DNA of 64,000 bases from Acanthosepion lycidas (lineage: Eukaryota > Mollusca > Cephalopoda > Sepiida > Sepiidae), in assembly GCA_963932145.1 (NCBI GenBank), contig OZ010571.1:160387796-160451795 (forward strand), read 5' to 3'. Numbering within the stretch: position 1 is the first letter of the stretch; the number at the start of each line of letters is the position of its first letter. The translations under genes and the position numbers were made by a program. This document shows positions 35,301 through 47,300 of the stretch, piece after piece. The notes beneath the pieces were generated by a model. It made no database searches and had not been told where the DNA came from. It saw only the letters and a list, made by a program, of their open reading frames with translations.

Positions 35301-38300
35301 TACTTTTTAAAATCTTTCACAGTTCAGAATTTTAAGAGGTGTTACCTCTTCATATCTATTCACATTATTTCATGAGTGTTGGAGTATATCAAAATGTAAA
35401 TTCAATTAAGGATAAGTATCATTGTCGCCTTCAAGTCCTTCACATGTCTAACATCAACAGCTGATCAATGATTTGCTTCAATCCAGACCTTGCCCTATCC
35501 CATGTTGTGATTAGTTTTGATCAGAAGGCCAGCAAGGAGCAAATTGTCATTGGTATCTTCGTATTGGGCTGGTCCAAGTGGAATGAAGATGCAAGAAAAG
35601 GAAATAACTTGAATAAAAAATAAATGTTTTTATATATGTTAGGTTGGTGCAAAAATAATGACGTAATAATGTCGTTTTTTTGACATATTTTTTAACGTCA
35701 AAAACGACATTATTACGTCATTATTTTTGCACCAACCTAATACAATACTTGGTTAGTTTTGTCGTTAAAATCTAGCAGTTCTCATGTGAACAATTATTGA
35801 CCCAACCCACTTAAGTTAGATGTGACGCATTTGCTGGCTTGGTTAAGGAATTCAGTATTTCTCTCATCTTCCAACAAGAACCTCTTTCTGCTGTCTGGGT
35901 TCTGAAAATTAATTACATTTCCAAATTTGGAGATTCTCTCTTTTCTATGGGTAGTGGTCACAGGTATTGATCCACCACAATAACTTCTTCCTTCTCTTAT
36001 TGGCATCTCACACCAACACCTCCTAATAGGTGTGGGCAGCTCCTCCACCTCTCTCAGTGTTTCATCTGCATCTGCCACCTTGGCCACTCCTTGACCAATG
36101 GCCCTCTGCTGCTTGGTGTGGCTCAACTCTAAGGTCATTAATCAAAAGAATTTCAAATTTTTTTCCTACATGAAATTCCACATACCAGCTTTTTGTTTTG
36201 TTCACAATTGGACACTGACGATATGGCTCCCTGCTAAGGTCTTTCCATAAGGAACTTTATTCCTAAATTTTTATTATAGGTTAAATCTTACTTGTTTCTC
36301 TTACCTCTGTTCTTGTGACCAGTACTTTTAGGGATGGATCATCAATCAATTGTCAAAAGATTGCCACATGGCTCTCTTGTGAAAATTTCACTTTAAGTAG
36401 TTCTCCTGGTTTCTTGTGAATTAAACTTTTTTTTGAAAAGAGCAATCTTTCTCAAGAGCTGTCCATCACTATATTCATTAAGCCTTTCTTATTATTTACC
36501 AGTGCTTTTTCGGTATATTCATCATTCTATTCATTAAACCCTCTCTTTATTTACCAGTGCTAAATAGTGTCACATCATGACAATTGTTGAATTTCTAACA
36601 ATTCATTTGACTTTTTTTGTGCATTATGCTAAAATAAAATTATTATCTAAAGTCTTAAGCAATTGTGAAATTTTTTTTTTTTTTTTGTCTGAATTTCATT
36701 ATTTACACTATTTATATTTGGACTATTGTCCTCATCTTGTAAAGTCTCTTCAAATTCTACACCTGACTCATCTGGAGCATCTTTGCCTGACTTTCCAATT
36801 AGAACTGAGTCTCTACTATTTGATATGCATATAACTCCATACGTGATTTCTTCTATCATCTCTAAACTGGATCCTCACAATGCATGTGGACTTGATAATG
36901 TCTGCATTTATGTGCTCCTAAAGTGACTCCTGTTCTCTTTAAATTTTACAATAAATTCCTTGGTTTTTCTTGCTTTCCTACTTGTTGGAAATCCTCTTCT
37001 ATAGTTTTTGCCTTTATGAACTTGGGTGAACTGTCAGATCCTTCTATCAGCCTTTTAGCCTTCTACCTCTTTTTGGCAAAATACTTTAATCAGTTCTGAA
37101 TTGGTTAAGCAGTGTCAATTTTTTTAATTACTGTTCTTTTATTGTTCTCTTACCTTAATAATGTTTTTCATTTTCTTATATTCTTTCACACTCAGTAACC
37201 ACTTGTGGCTTTATTGTCTTGCTTGAAGTGAAATGATAAAAAGGAAAGTTTCTGTTTATATGGTGATCTATGATTATTTTGTCATTAGTATTATTTTTCT
37301 TTCAATAAATTTGTCAGGCTAAAATTATATTTCAAGAAGTTTAAATATTACTTAACTAAGCATTTAAATATTTTAATATATTGAAGCATTTGTAATTATC
37401 CTTTCAGTTTTTATATATTCAGTCAGTTTATAGATTAACAACAATTTATCTTAGATATATAGAATTTATAAATTGGTTGCAATTTTGAGTAAAATTGAAA
37501 ATAATTCTAGAAATTATTAATAAAAAAAAATTCCTAGAGGTTTTTTTTTTTTTTTTTGACATTTTGTTAATTTTTATAACATACAGAATAGGATTATTTA
37601 CATTACTTACATTCAGACTATTGTCCTAAGTTTTATTATCACAATGTTTTGGCCATTGTGCCCTCTGACCTTCTTCAGGTGCGTGTTGATCTAGGTAACT
37701 TTCAGGGATTTTTGAACTGAAGCCCTCATTTAATCTACAAGTGTAAACTGTTCTTATTCCATGTCTGACCAAGACAATGCTGATGGACCAAATCAGGATA
37801 CTTTGAGAAATTGGTAAGCCTAGCTATTTGCCATGGGTGGTGACCTGTGATGCCTGAGGACGGGATCCTGGTACTTGGGGACCTCATGCATTTGGTTGAA
37901 TACTTCTGAATTCTAACACACTACTTTGGTCCTTACTTGTGCTAGATGAGCGGTCAGAGAGGTCTGATCTGATCACTCGGCTAGTAATGTCAAGCCCTAG
38001 TACCAATTCACTATCCAAAACCACAATAACTTCACAACCTCTTTCACAAAAAAAAAATCATACACACACCAACCAAATTTAATCAAATAAGGTTATAACT
38101 AAAATGTATCATCAAAAATTAAAACTTATGTTCAACTTTACAGAGATAGATGAATGAAAGAAATTATTGATGACTACATCTAAACTATAAATCTGAGTAT
38201 ACAATTTTTGTGTCCCTGAGATACTTGGGTAAATGGTATTGACACCCCCCCCCCAGCCATCTCTCACAACAGGGCTCCAAGGAGGGTGGGTAGAAAAGAT

Positions 38301-41300
38301 GATGAAAAGAAAATACATAATATGGCAACAAAGAAAATGAAAGACCCCTATTGGAATAAAGTTCTAATAATGAATTTGCATTGTTGCTTCACTCAATTTT
38401 TAGTAATATTCACTTGAAGAAACTCCTGTTACAAAACTATCTCTTTTTATAATCGGAAAAAAACAATATACTCTCAAATTAATCCTATAACTGTAAAATA
38501 AAACATCAAATAACATAATAATTCAAGTTGGAAAAAATGTATGCAAAAAAAAAAAAAATACACAAATGGTCAACATTTGATAATTTAAAAATCAAAACCT
38601 ATCCACATCAAAGTCCAAACATATCTAGAAGTGTAATAAGTCCAGACCTGGCATCTTGCTCTCTAGAAGAAATTGAAGTTAACCTAAAAACACAAAATGT
38701 ACTAGATGTAACCAGAATAACAATTAAAAGAAATGGTGAAATCTTAAACACCAAAACATATGTACTAAAATTCAACATATCCAAACCACCACCTGAAATA
38801 AAATTAGGGTATATCATCATAATCTACATTCCCAGACCTTTAAGATGTCATAACTGCCAAAGATTTGGGTATCATAGTCAGATTCACTAGAACCCTGGTG
38901 TGTCTAAAATGCAGCAGTACAAATCATCAAGAAATTGAGTGCAAAGGGAACATAAAATGCATAAATTGTTATGAGAACCACCCTGCATACTCATATCTAT
39001 GTAAAGTTTGACAAAAATAAAAATAAATAATTGAGATCAAATATATGAGAAATATAACTTTTCTTGAAACCAGGAAAGTTGCTGAAGACAAAGAATTATG
39101 AGTTATGCAAATGTAACTGGAACCCAACTACAGTGATGAGAAATATTACTGTGAATTGGCAGCACTAATTCGAGAGCTTATGAAATTAATTGGAATAATG
39201 AAAACTGATATAAACAAGGAAAAGCAAATAGTTACTCCACATCCCATGATAGAAACTAATATACCCAAACAAAATATAGAAAATTTGAATTGGTCAAACA
39301 TAGAAACTAAAAGACCAAAAGAGTAATCTAATCACATGTTGATCTAGAGATTCTTCACCTATAACCCAAAGAGGAAGATCTCCAACAAAAAAAAAAAAAA
39401 AAAGCAAATACAAAAAGCAAGAAAACACAACTTAGTCAAAAAGAAAACTCTTCTAAAATGAACATAGAAAACAAAAAACAAGGAAACACACAACCCAGGT
39501 AGAAAGTAAACCATATAAGGAAAAAATCACCTAAAAACAATTCAGAAAAAACCAACAAAAACTGAAAACCTCAACTTTAACAATGATGGATAATAAAATC
39601 ATCCAGTGGAATGCAAAAGGGGTAAAGACAAATTAAGATTAATTGCTTTTGATTATTGCAGACTTATGTCCTGCATTCATATGCTTGCAAGAAACTTTCT
39701 TAAAGAACAATTAAAATATAGAAAATAATATAAAATTACACAACTTACAACTTTATCAATAATAGTGGAAGCAGAGTTTTGGTGGGGTCTTCTATATTGG
39801 TAAAAAATGATATCCCCCAGAGCATGAATACAACATTACAAACAGTGGCCATAAGTGCATCACTTCATAAAACTACTACCATATGCTCTATTTACATCCC
39901 CAGAAATGATCTTATAGATGGAGCCGAATTAGACAAACTATTGAACAACTCCCAAAACCTTTTATTCTAATGGGGGATTTTAATAGTCATAATATCATCT
40001 GGGGTTGTAGAAACACTGATCAGAAGGGAAGATTAATGGAAGATTTCATCAATAGAGATAACATATGTCTATACAATGACAAGTCATATACCTACCTTCA
40101 CCCATCATGTGGTACATATACAGCAATAGATCAAACTTTATGTGATCCTGCAACATATCTAGACTATAACTGGATGTACACTATGATACATATGGTAGTG
40201 ATTGCTTCCCAGTTGTATTAGAAAACTCTGGAGCTTTGTCATATTGGAAACTTAAGAAAGCCATTTGGAAGGAATTTAAAAAACGCATGTGCCTGAAAAA
40301 TTTCACCAGAAGCCAATGTGGACAATGCTGGGCACATCACCTATTTCACAAAAATTCTTCTTAGTATTGCAGAAAAATTTATATCAAAACCGAAGCCTCT
40401 CAAGCATGATATATCTTAGTTTAAGGATGAGTGTAAAAAAAGCGATTATATTGTGTGTGGCTCTATGTAATAATAAAAATAAATAGAGCTAAAGCACACA
40501 GAACAATTGAGAAATCCAAGTGATCCACATGGAAGAATTTTGTGTTCAATATTAATTTTAATATCTAAACCCAAACAATATGGAATATTATCTGTAAATT
40601 GCTGGGAAAAATAAAAGCACTCCATTAAGACAATGTCAAAACAATATCAAAGCAACTAACAAAGAGGATATTGCAAATTTATTAGCACAAAACTTTTCTC
40701 AAAATGCTTCCTCAAAAAATTCTAGTAAGCTATTTCAGAATATTGAAATAAAAGAGAAGAAAAAATTAAATTTCTTTTCTAAAAATAATTAAAATCACAA
40801 CCAGGCTCTTACTTTACCAGAATTACTAGATTCTATAAGAAAATTGCATAATTCAGCAGTTGGCCCAGATGAAATTCACTATGAAAAAAAAAAAAATGTT
40901 TCCTTGAACTACCTACTCAAGATTCTCAACAACATATGGAAATATTCTAAATATAAATAATGGCTCCTCCCCCGAGAAATTCAAACTAAAAAAAAACACT
41001 GAATATAAATTTACAAAACAAAAAAAATGTATTTGTTAGACACCATTATTAGAAATTTTGTTTTGAAAATCTTGTTTATTGACCTATAATGATATTTTCA
41101 GGTATTGATTCACGGTATTTTGATCTTTATGATCCCCCAGCTGATGTTGTGTGTGTTGATTTGGATACCAATACTATTTGGTTGTAAGTTTATTTTTTTT
41201 ATTTTTTTGTTATATTTAAATTTTTTTTAATATTACTTCATCTTATGCTTTGTGTATCTCATTGATTAGTGGTTAAGGTGTAGATTGTGAAAATGAAATT

Positions 41301-44300
41301 CTTGATTTTACGGAGGACATTTACTTATTAACTAAGAAAAAGTGATTCTCAAATATTCAGTGCTTGGTTTTTACCTATGGGCAGAAAAGTAATCTCTATA
41401 CATTTTCTTTTGATAACCATTATATGGAAAAGTCAATTGGAGTTAAGTTCTAAATCAACTTAAATATGTTAAGTTTATCTATATAATGAAATAATTCTTA
41501 ATTTTGATAATTTCTATTAATGATACATTGCATTTCAGTGATGATAAAAAGGCGATAAATTCAAAGTTGCTCCCAAAGGTAAGTAAAGAATCTTACTCTT
41601 GTACATTTAATTTTTGCTGTACTTTTTTTTTTTTTTTAATCAACAACTGTAAAGACTACAAATGGATATAGCAGCTGCCTGTACAGCGTTAGGGTTTTAT
41701 GATTCAGAACAGATTTTCAGTAAATGGTATTTCTGTTTGATAAAAACAAATTGATGATTTATATTCTGCAAGCAGTCCTATAAATATGAAAAGACTGAAA
41801 CTTAATTTCTTGAAATTTCATAAAATTAAATAAGTGTTGATTTTTGCAAGAATTTCCAAAACAATGTGTTTTTAATACCAAAAAAGATGCTAAAATTCCC
41901 TATACTAATGTTTGGTCTACCTGCTGATGCAAGAAAAAAAAAGATTTTTAACCAAAATTTTGAACATGCTAGAAAGGATTAAAAAAGTGAATAAAACAAT
42001 AAAAAAAATACTTTAGTCTTTCCTCTTAATAATAATAAATATTGTGATGATACAACTTTTTTCATCATGGTATGATGTTTTTAGAAAATCTTTGGCGGTA
42101 TCTACATAATTGTGATCTAGGATTTAAGGATGCCTAATTGATAGAAATCCAAGGTCTGAAACACCACCAATTATAGGTTAATTTCCTTACTACTTATTTG
42201 AAAAACAAGTTTGAAAAAGATTTTAAATCACTGTTAATTTTTCGAAAAATTTGCATGAAGCATGCCTAGAAAATATGCAGATAGATAAAAATAGCTTTTT
42301 AAAACAAACATCACTGATAGAGTATACAGTAATAGTGGTGTAAAGAGAAAAACAGTTTTTTTGACAAACCATTTTTTTGTAGATTAAACTTTGACCCCAC
42401 CCCCACTCCAATCAAGAGGAGTAACATTAGATATTGAGTGATTCGTGATCAGTAGATTTTACCTTGAGGACTGTCAATATTTTCTCTTGAGACAAGTGGA
42501 AATGAGGCATAAATTTTAGATTTTTACACAATATTACTATGACTTGGTGGGATCTACTTTTTTTTTCTATTTTTATGCATGGATTAACTATCTTGAAAAG
42601 AAGATTATAGAAAGCAATTTGATTTCTTTAAAAGAATATGTATTAGGTATCAAGAGATTGTTTTTATGAAAATTTAAAACTTTGAGAAGATAATACTTTC
42701 TCCTTTTTCATTTTAATATTCTAATTTTTTTTCTGAAACTTTTCTTTTGTTGCTGGAAAAACCTACAATTTTTCATAGAATATTTGACTTTATAATGAAT
42801 AGTTAGTTTTTGTCATTTATTTTAGAAACCTGCCCGTGTACTGCAAGATACTCTCCATAAGATATTTGATCAATTGTGCCAGCAGCCATCCACTACACAA
42901 ACTCCTGATGAAGTTCTTCTGGAAATGGCTCCTATAGATTATGACTTCAAACAGAAACAAAATGAGGTAATATACTATTTAGCTAATAATTATTTAACAC
43001 ATTTAGAATCTGCAATTGTGGATGCTTAGAATATTTTACTTTAGTAGCTAAAAATTACATTCTACCAAAATTTTTTTTAACAAATTTTGCTACATGAAAG
43101 AGCATTTACATCCAAAATTTCTGTGTAATTATTTTACATTCAGATTTATTTCAAAATTTGTCTTAAAGTATCTTAATATTTTATTATTGAAAGGTCACAA
43201 ATATCAAAGAGTTGGAAAAAGAATCTACTTATAATCAGATGAACCACTTTTACTATAGAGAAATAATGTTCAGAAAAATTTTAGTATTGCTTCAAATAAG
43301 TTTTTTATTTGATTTATTATTCATTTAGAATGTGATGTGAGAAACTTTGAATTTAAATTTTCAAATAAATTGCAAGGATAAATATTTTAATTGCTTACAT
43401 GCTCAAATTCTTTTTTCATTTTCATTATTATCTTTTTGCCAACATTATATCTGTTTTGCTGGTTATATTCCTATCGCAAAGTAGTCACTCTTAGAAATAA
43501 TGTTACCTGCTACATGATTAATACCAGTATGGATGGATACATTTGGGTGGAGCAGCCTTTTAGTAATCTTGCAGACCATTAATACTTACACTTGTTCTTG
43601 CAATGCTCTAAGCTAAACTAACTTAATATTACTTATTAGCATCAGTTTATGCAAGTGAAATTGGATAATTTATAAATCTCCCTTGGCTCTGTTTTTAGAT
43701 TTCAGAAATTATCAATTTAGAAACTAGTTTTAGAAATCTTTCATCTAATAATGAGTTGCTATTTTACTTATGAGACAGACTGCACAACCTCCAGAATAGC
43801 ATTCTGAAGTTTCTTTGTTGATAAAAGCTGTCCATCAATATAAACCTTCTCTATAGTGCTCTGCAAATTTTTTATTGTGTTAAAGTTGTGCAAACAAGAC
43901 AGCTACTTTAACAGCCAAGTATCTTTGAAGCAGATTTTATTCAGATATTAATTAATATTGAGCATGAAAAAAAATATCCTTCTGAAAGTTTTTTTTTCTT
44001 CATGCATGCCTTAAAAAATCAATGTATGTCTGAGCTATTATCTTAATATCATCTGAAACTCACCATGAGTCAATAACTATAATATGTGCAATATCATGCT
44101 AAAACATTACACCACCTCAGTTTCATTGATGTTTAATCCTGTGAGAGTAGTTTATGCCACTTTCTCTCCACTCTTTGCTCCATTTTGGGTAGCATTGCAT
44201 TTGTTAGTGAAAATAATGGTTGAATAATTTATCTTTATGTATTTTGTCACCCATTTCATTTGTTTTTCCTAATTGGTCTTTCGTATTTGTTGTGTCGGAA

Positions 44301-47300
44301 ACCTACCACCCCTCTTGAAGATGAATTTATCTGCGTCTGTAAACAAAGACTTTAAATAGTGGCATGTCAGTTGACATGAGAGACTGAGAGACAGAGAAGT
44401 TCTTAGCTGAGCTAGTTATTGACTACTCAAGTGATTTCTGTACCTTTTTACCAGCCTATTAAAACCCCTTTTATCGTTACGTGTTATTTGGCGTTTGTCT
44501 CTACTAACCCCAAATCAACATCATAACAGTGGCGACAAGAGATTCGTTCATCATGCTGAGTGGAGAATTTTTCAACTCTAGGTGGACTATATAAATTTTT
44601 TTTTTTTGCTCTGAAATAAAAAAACAAAAACAAAATACGTCAAACTTTGTTTTTCACGAAGAAATGGGATTTCAACGTGCCAAAAAGAAGTAAGACTTGT
44701 GCTTATTGTGGATATATATGTGTTTTTCCCTTTTTGACTGTTTTTGAAAAGTGTTTTGTGTAATCTATTACGCATAATGGAAGATTTGATTGCATTAACG
44801 AAAACTCTAGTGCAAAGTCAAATTCAGCAACAAGAGCAACGTAAATTGTTTCGGGAACAACTATTGGATTTACAAGTTCAGCAGCGAAATGACACAAAGG
44901 CTTTATATGAAGTGATTTTACTTAAGAATCCAGTAAATTTGTCATTTATGGCCGAAGGTATTGCTAATTCTATTACTGAGTTCAAATTTAACCCAGAGGA
45001 GGGCATAACATTTCCTGCGTATTTCAGAAGATTTGAAACAATATTTGAAAAAAAATGTGATGGTTGGACTGATGAACAAAAAGTGAGTTTACTTTTACAA
45101 AAGTTGGGTACAGATGAAAATAATAAGTATACGAATTTTGTCCTTCCAAGAAAAACTGGTGACATTTCTTTCGAAGAAACTGTTAATACTTTATCTAGTA
45201 TTTTTGGCGAGCGAGTTAGTTTGTTTCATACTCGTTTCTCGTGTTTGAATATGGTAAAGCGTGACGATGAGGATGTTGTTACATATGCTGGAAATGTTAA
45301 CAGAATGTGTGAACATTTTATGTTACATGATCTTTCAATTGATCGATTTAAATGTTTGATATTCGTTCAAGGCTTGACTTCTGGCAAAGATAAGGACATA
45401 AGGTCCCAAATATTGGCAAAACGCGAACAAAATTCCGAGATCACTTTGCAGAAGGTTACGGAAGAGTGTCAAAGAATTGAAAACTTAAAACATGACAATA
45501 CGCAAATTGAAGAAAAAGACATATCCCGTGTCCATGCTATTCGACCAAAAACGGGAATAGTTAATAAAAACGTTAAAAAACCAACGTGCTTTGGATGCGG
45601 TGGTGGTCATTTTAAAAGTGAATGTTTTTTTCGCGACAAAAATTGCTATTCGTGTGGCAATAAAGGCCATATAAGTACACATTGTAAAAGCAAAAGAAAA
45701 AAATTTAAGTCGAAAAAAGATAATGTGAATATTGTGTTGTCACGTCAGGAGATTGAGGAGGGGCAGAAAAGGAAATTCATACAGGTAAAAATTAATGGAA
45801 AAAATGTTAAACTACAGCTAGATACTGAAGTGATATTTCCATTATTAATACAGCAACATGGATTAAAGTAGGCAGACCTTTGCTTAAAAAGACTGAAAAA
45901 GTGGCTAGCGGGATTTCTGGAAGAAAATTGCATTTTCAAGGTGAATTTTCTTGTAATATTTCATTTGTTGGTAAGACACTAAAGTCTAAAGTGTATGTGC
46001 TACAAAATGCTTCAAATTTATTTGGAACAGATTGGATTATACTTTTTAATTTATGGGAACTCCCTATAAATTCTTTTTGCAATAGAATTAATGTTTCTTC
46101 GCCATGTAAAAATCGGGTTACAGAAAATTTGGTGAAAGATCTGAAAATAAAATTTCCACAAGTATTTTCAGAAGGTCTAGGATGTTGCAAAAAGACGAAG
46201 GCAAAATTTGAAGTGAAGGAAAATGTAAAACCTATTTTCAAGCGAAAAAGAAATGTGCCATTTGGTGTTTTGGAACAGATTAACAAAGAATTGGAACGGC
46301 TTGAAAATTTAGGAGTTATTTCACACATTGAATTTTCAGAGTGGGCCTGCCCTGTTGTATATGTTAAGAAAAAGAATAATAAAATTCGGATGTGTGCCGA
46401 TTTCTGTACGGGTCTAACTGATTGCTTAAAAGACCACACACATCCTTTGCCTTCACCAGAAGACATTTTTGCAAGTTTAAATGGAGGAAAAATATTCTCT
46501 AAATTGGATTTATCGGATGCCTATCTCCAAGTGAAAGTGGACGAAGAATGTTCTAAATTGTTGACTATCAATACACACAAGGGTTTATACAAATTAAACC
46601 GTCTGCCTTTTGGTTTAAACGTATCCCCTAGTATTTTTCAGCAAATTATGGACACTGTTCTGGCAGGGTTGGACTTCGCCATTGCATATCTTGATCGAAA
46701 TGAACATTTGGAACATATTAATCAGGTTTTTGAAAAAATTGAAGAATATGGATTCAAACTTGGAGCTGAAAAATGTGAATTTTTTATGAGTGAAATTAAG
46801 TTTTTGGTGCAGATAATAGTCTCTGATGGGAGAAGACCAGATCCGGCGAGGGCAGAAGCAATCAAAAGCATGCCAACTCCCAAAAATGTAGTAACTCTAC
46901 AAGCATTCTTAGGACTTGCTAACTTATGGGATATATATTCCTAATATGTGCAGCCTTATGGCTACATTAAATAAATTGCTTAAAAAGGGAGCAAAGTGGG
47001 AATGGTCAGAAGTGTGTCAGAAGGCGTTTGACAAAATAAAGAATATTTTGACGTCGGAATTATCACTAACACATTATGACCCTAAACAGGAAATTATAGT
47101 GGCATCGAATGCAAGCGAGTACGGAATAGGTGTGGTAATTCTGCATAAATTCAGAGACGGCAATACGAAGCCAGTGGCACATGCATCAAGGAAATTATTA
47201 CCCGCAGAAAAGAAGTACTCTCAAATTGAGAAAGAAAGCTTAGCTATCATCTATGCTTGTAAAAAATTCCATAAGTACATACATGGAAGAAGGTTTATAT

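Larger units (their letters stand above)
37790..41010 (+). mobile_element. Jockey/I-type LINE, 3'-truncated
   Basis: Plus-strand non-LTR element with a 5' untranslated part (37790-38527, less AT-rich at first), an ORF1 with retroviral-type knuckles, an endonuclease domain and only the beginning of RT. RT stops at about 40910, and sequence resembling the element ends by 41010, about 90 bp before exon 11. LINE insertions are normally truncated at the 5' end, so loss of the 3' part points to a later deletion. All frames are broken. Confidence 0.72.

Noticed and set aside
36700..36741. Separate Penelope arm fragment
   Set aside because: Shares GGACTATTGTCCTCATCTT with the arms but lies inside the CR1-like RT frame and lacks the core. 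Not counted as a copy.
44878..45165. Minus-strand ORFs across gypsy element C (also 45936-46466 and 47729-48172)
   Set aside because: They are antisense shadows of gag and pol frames that have recognisable domains on the plus strand.
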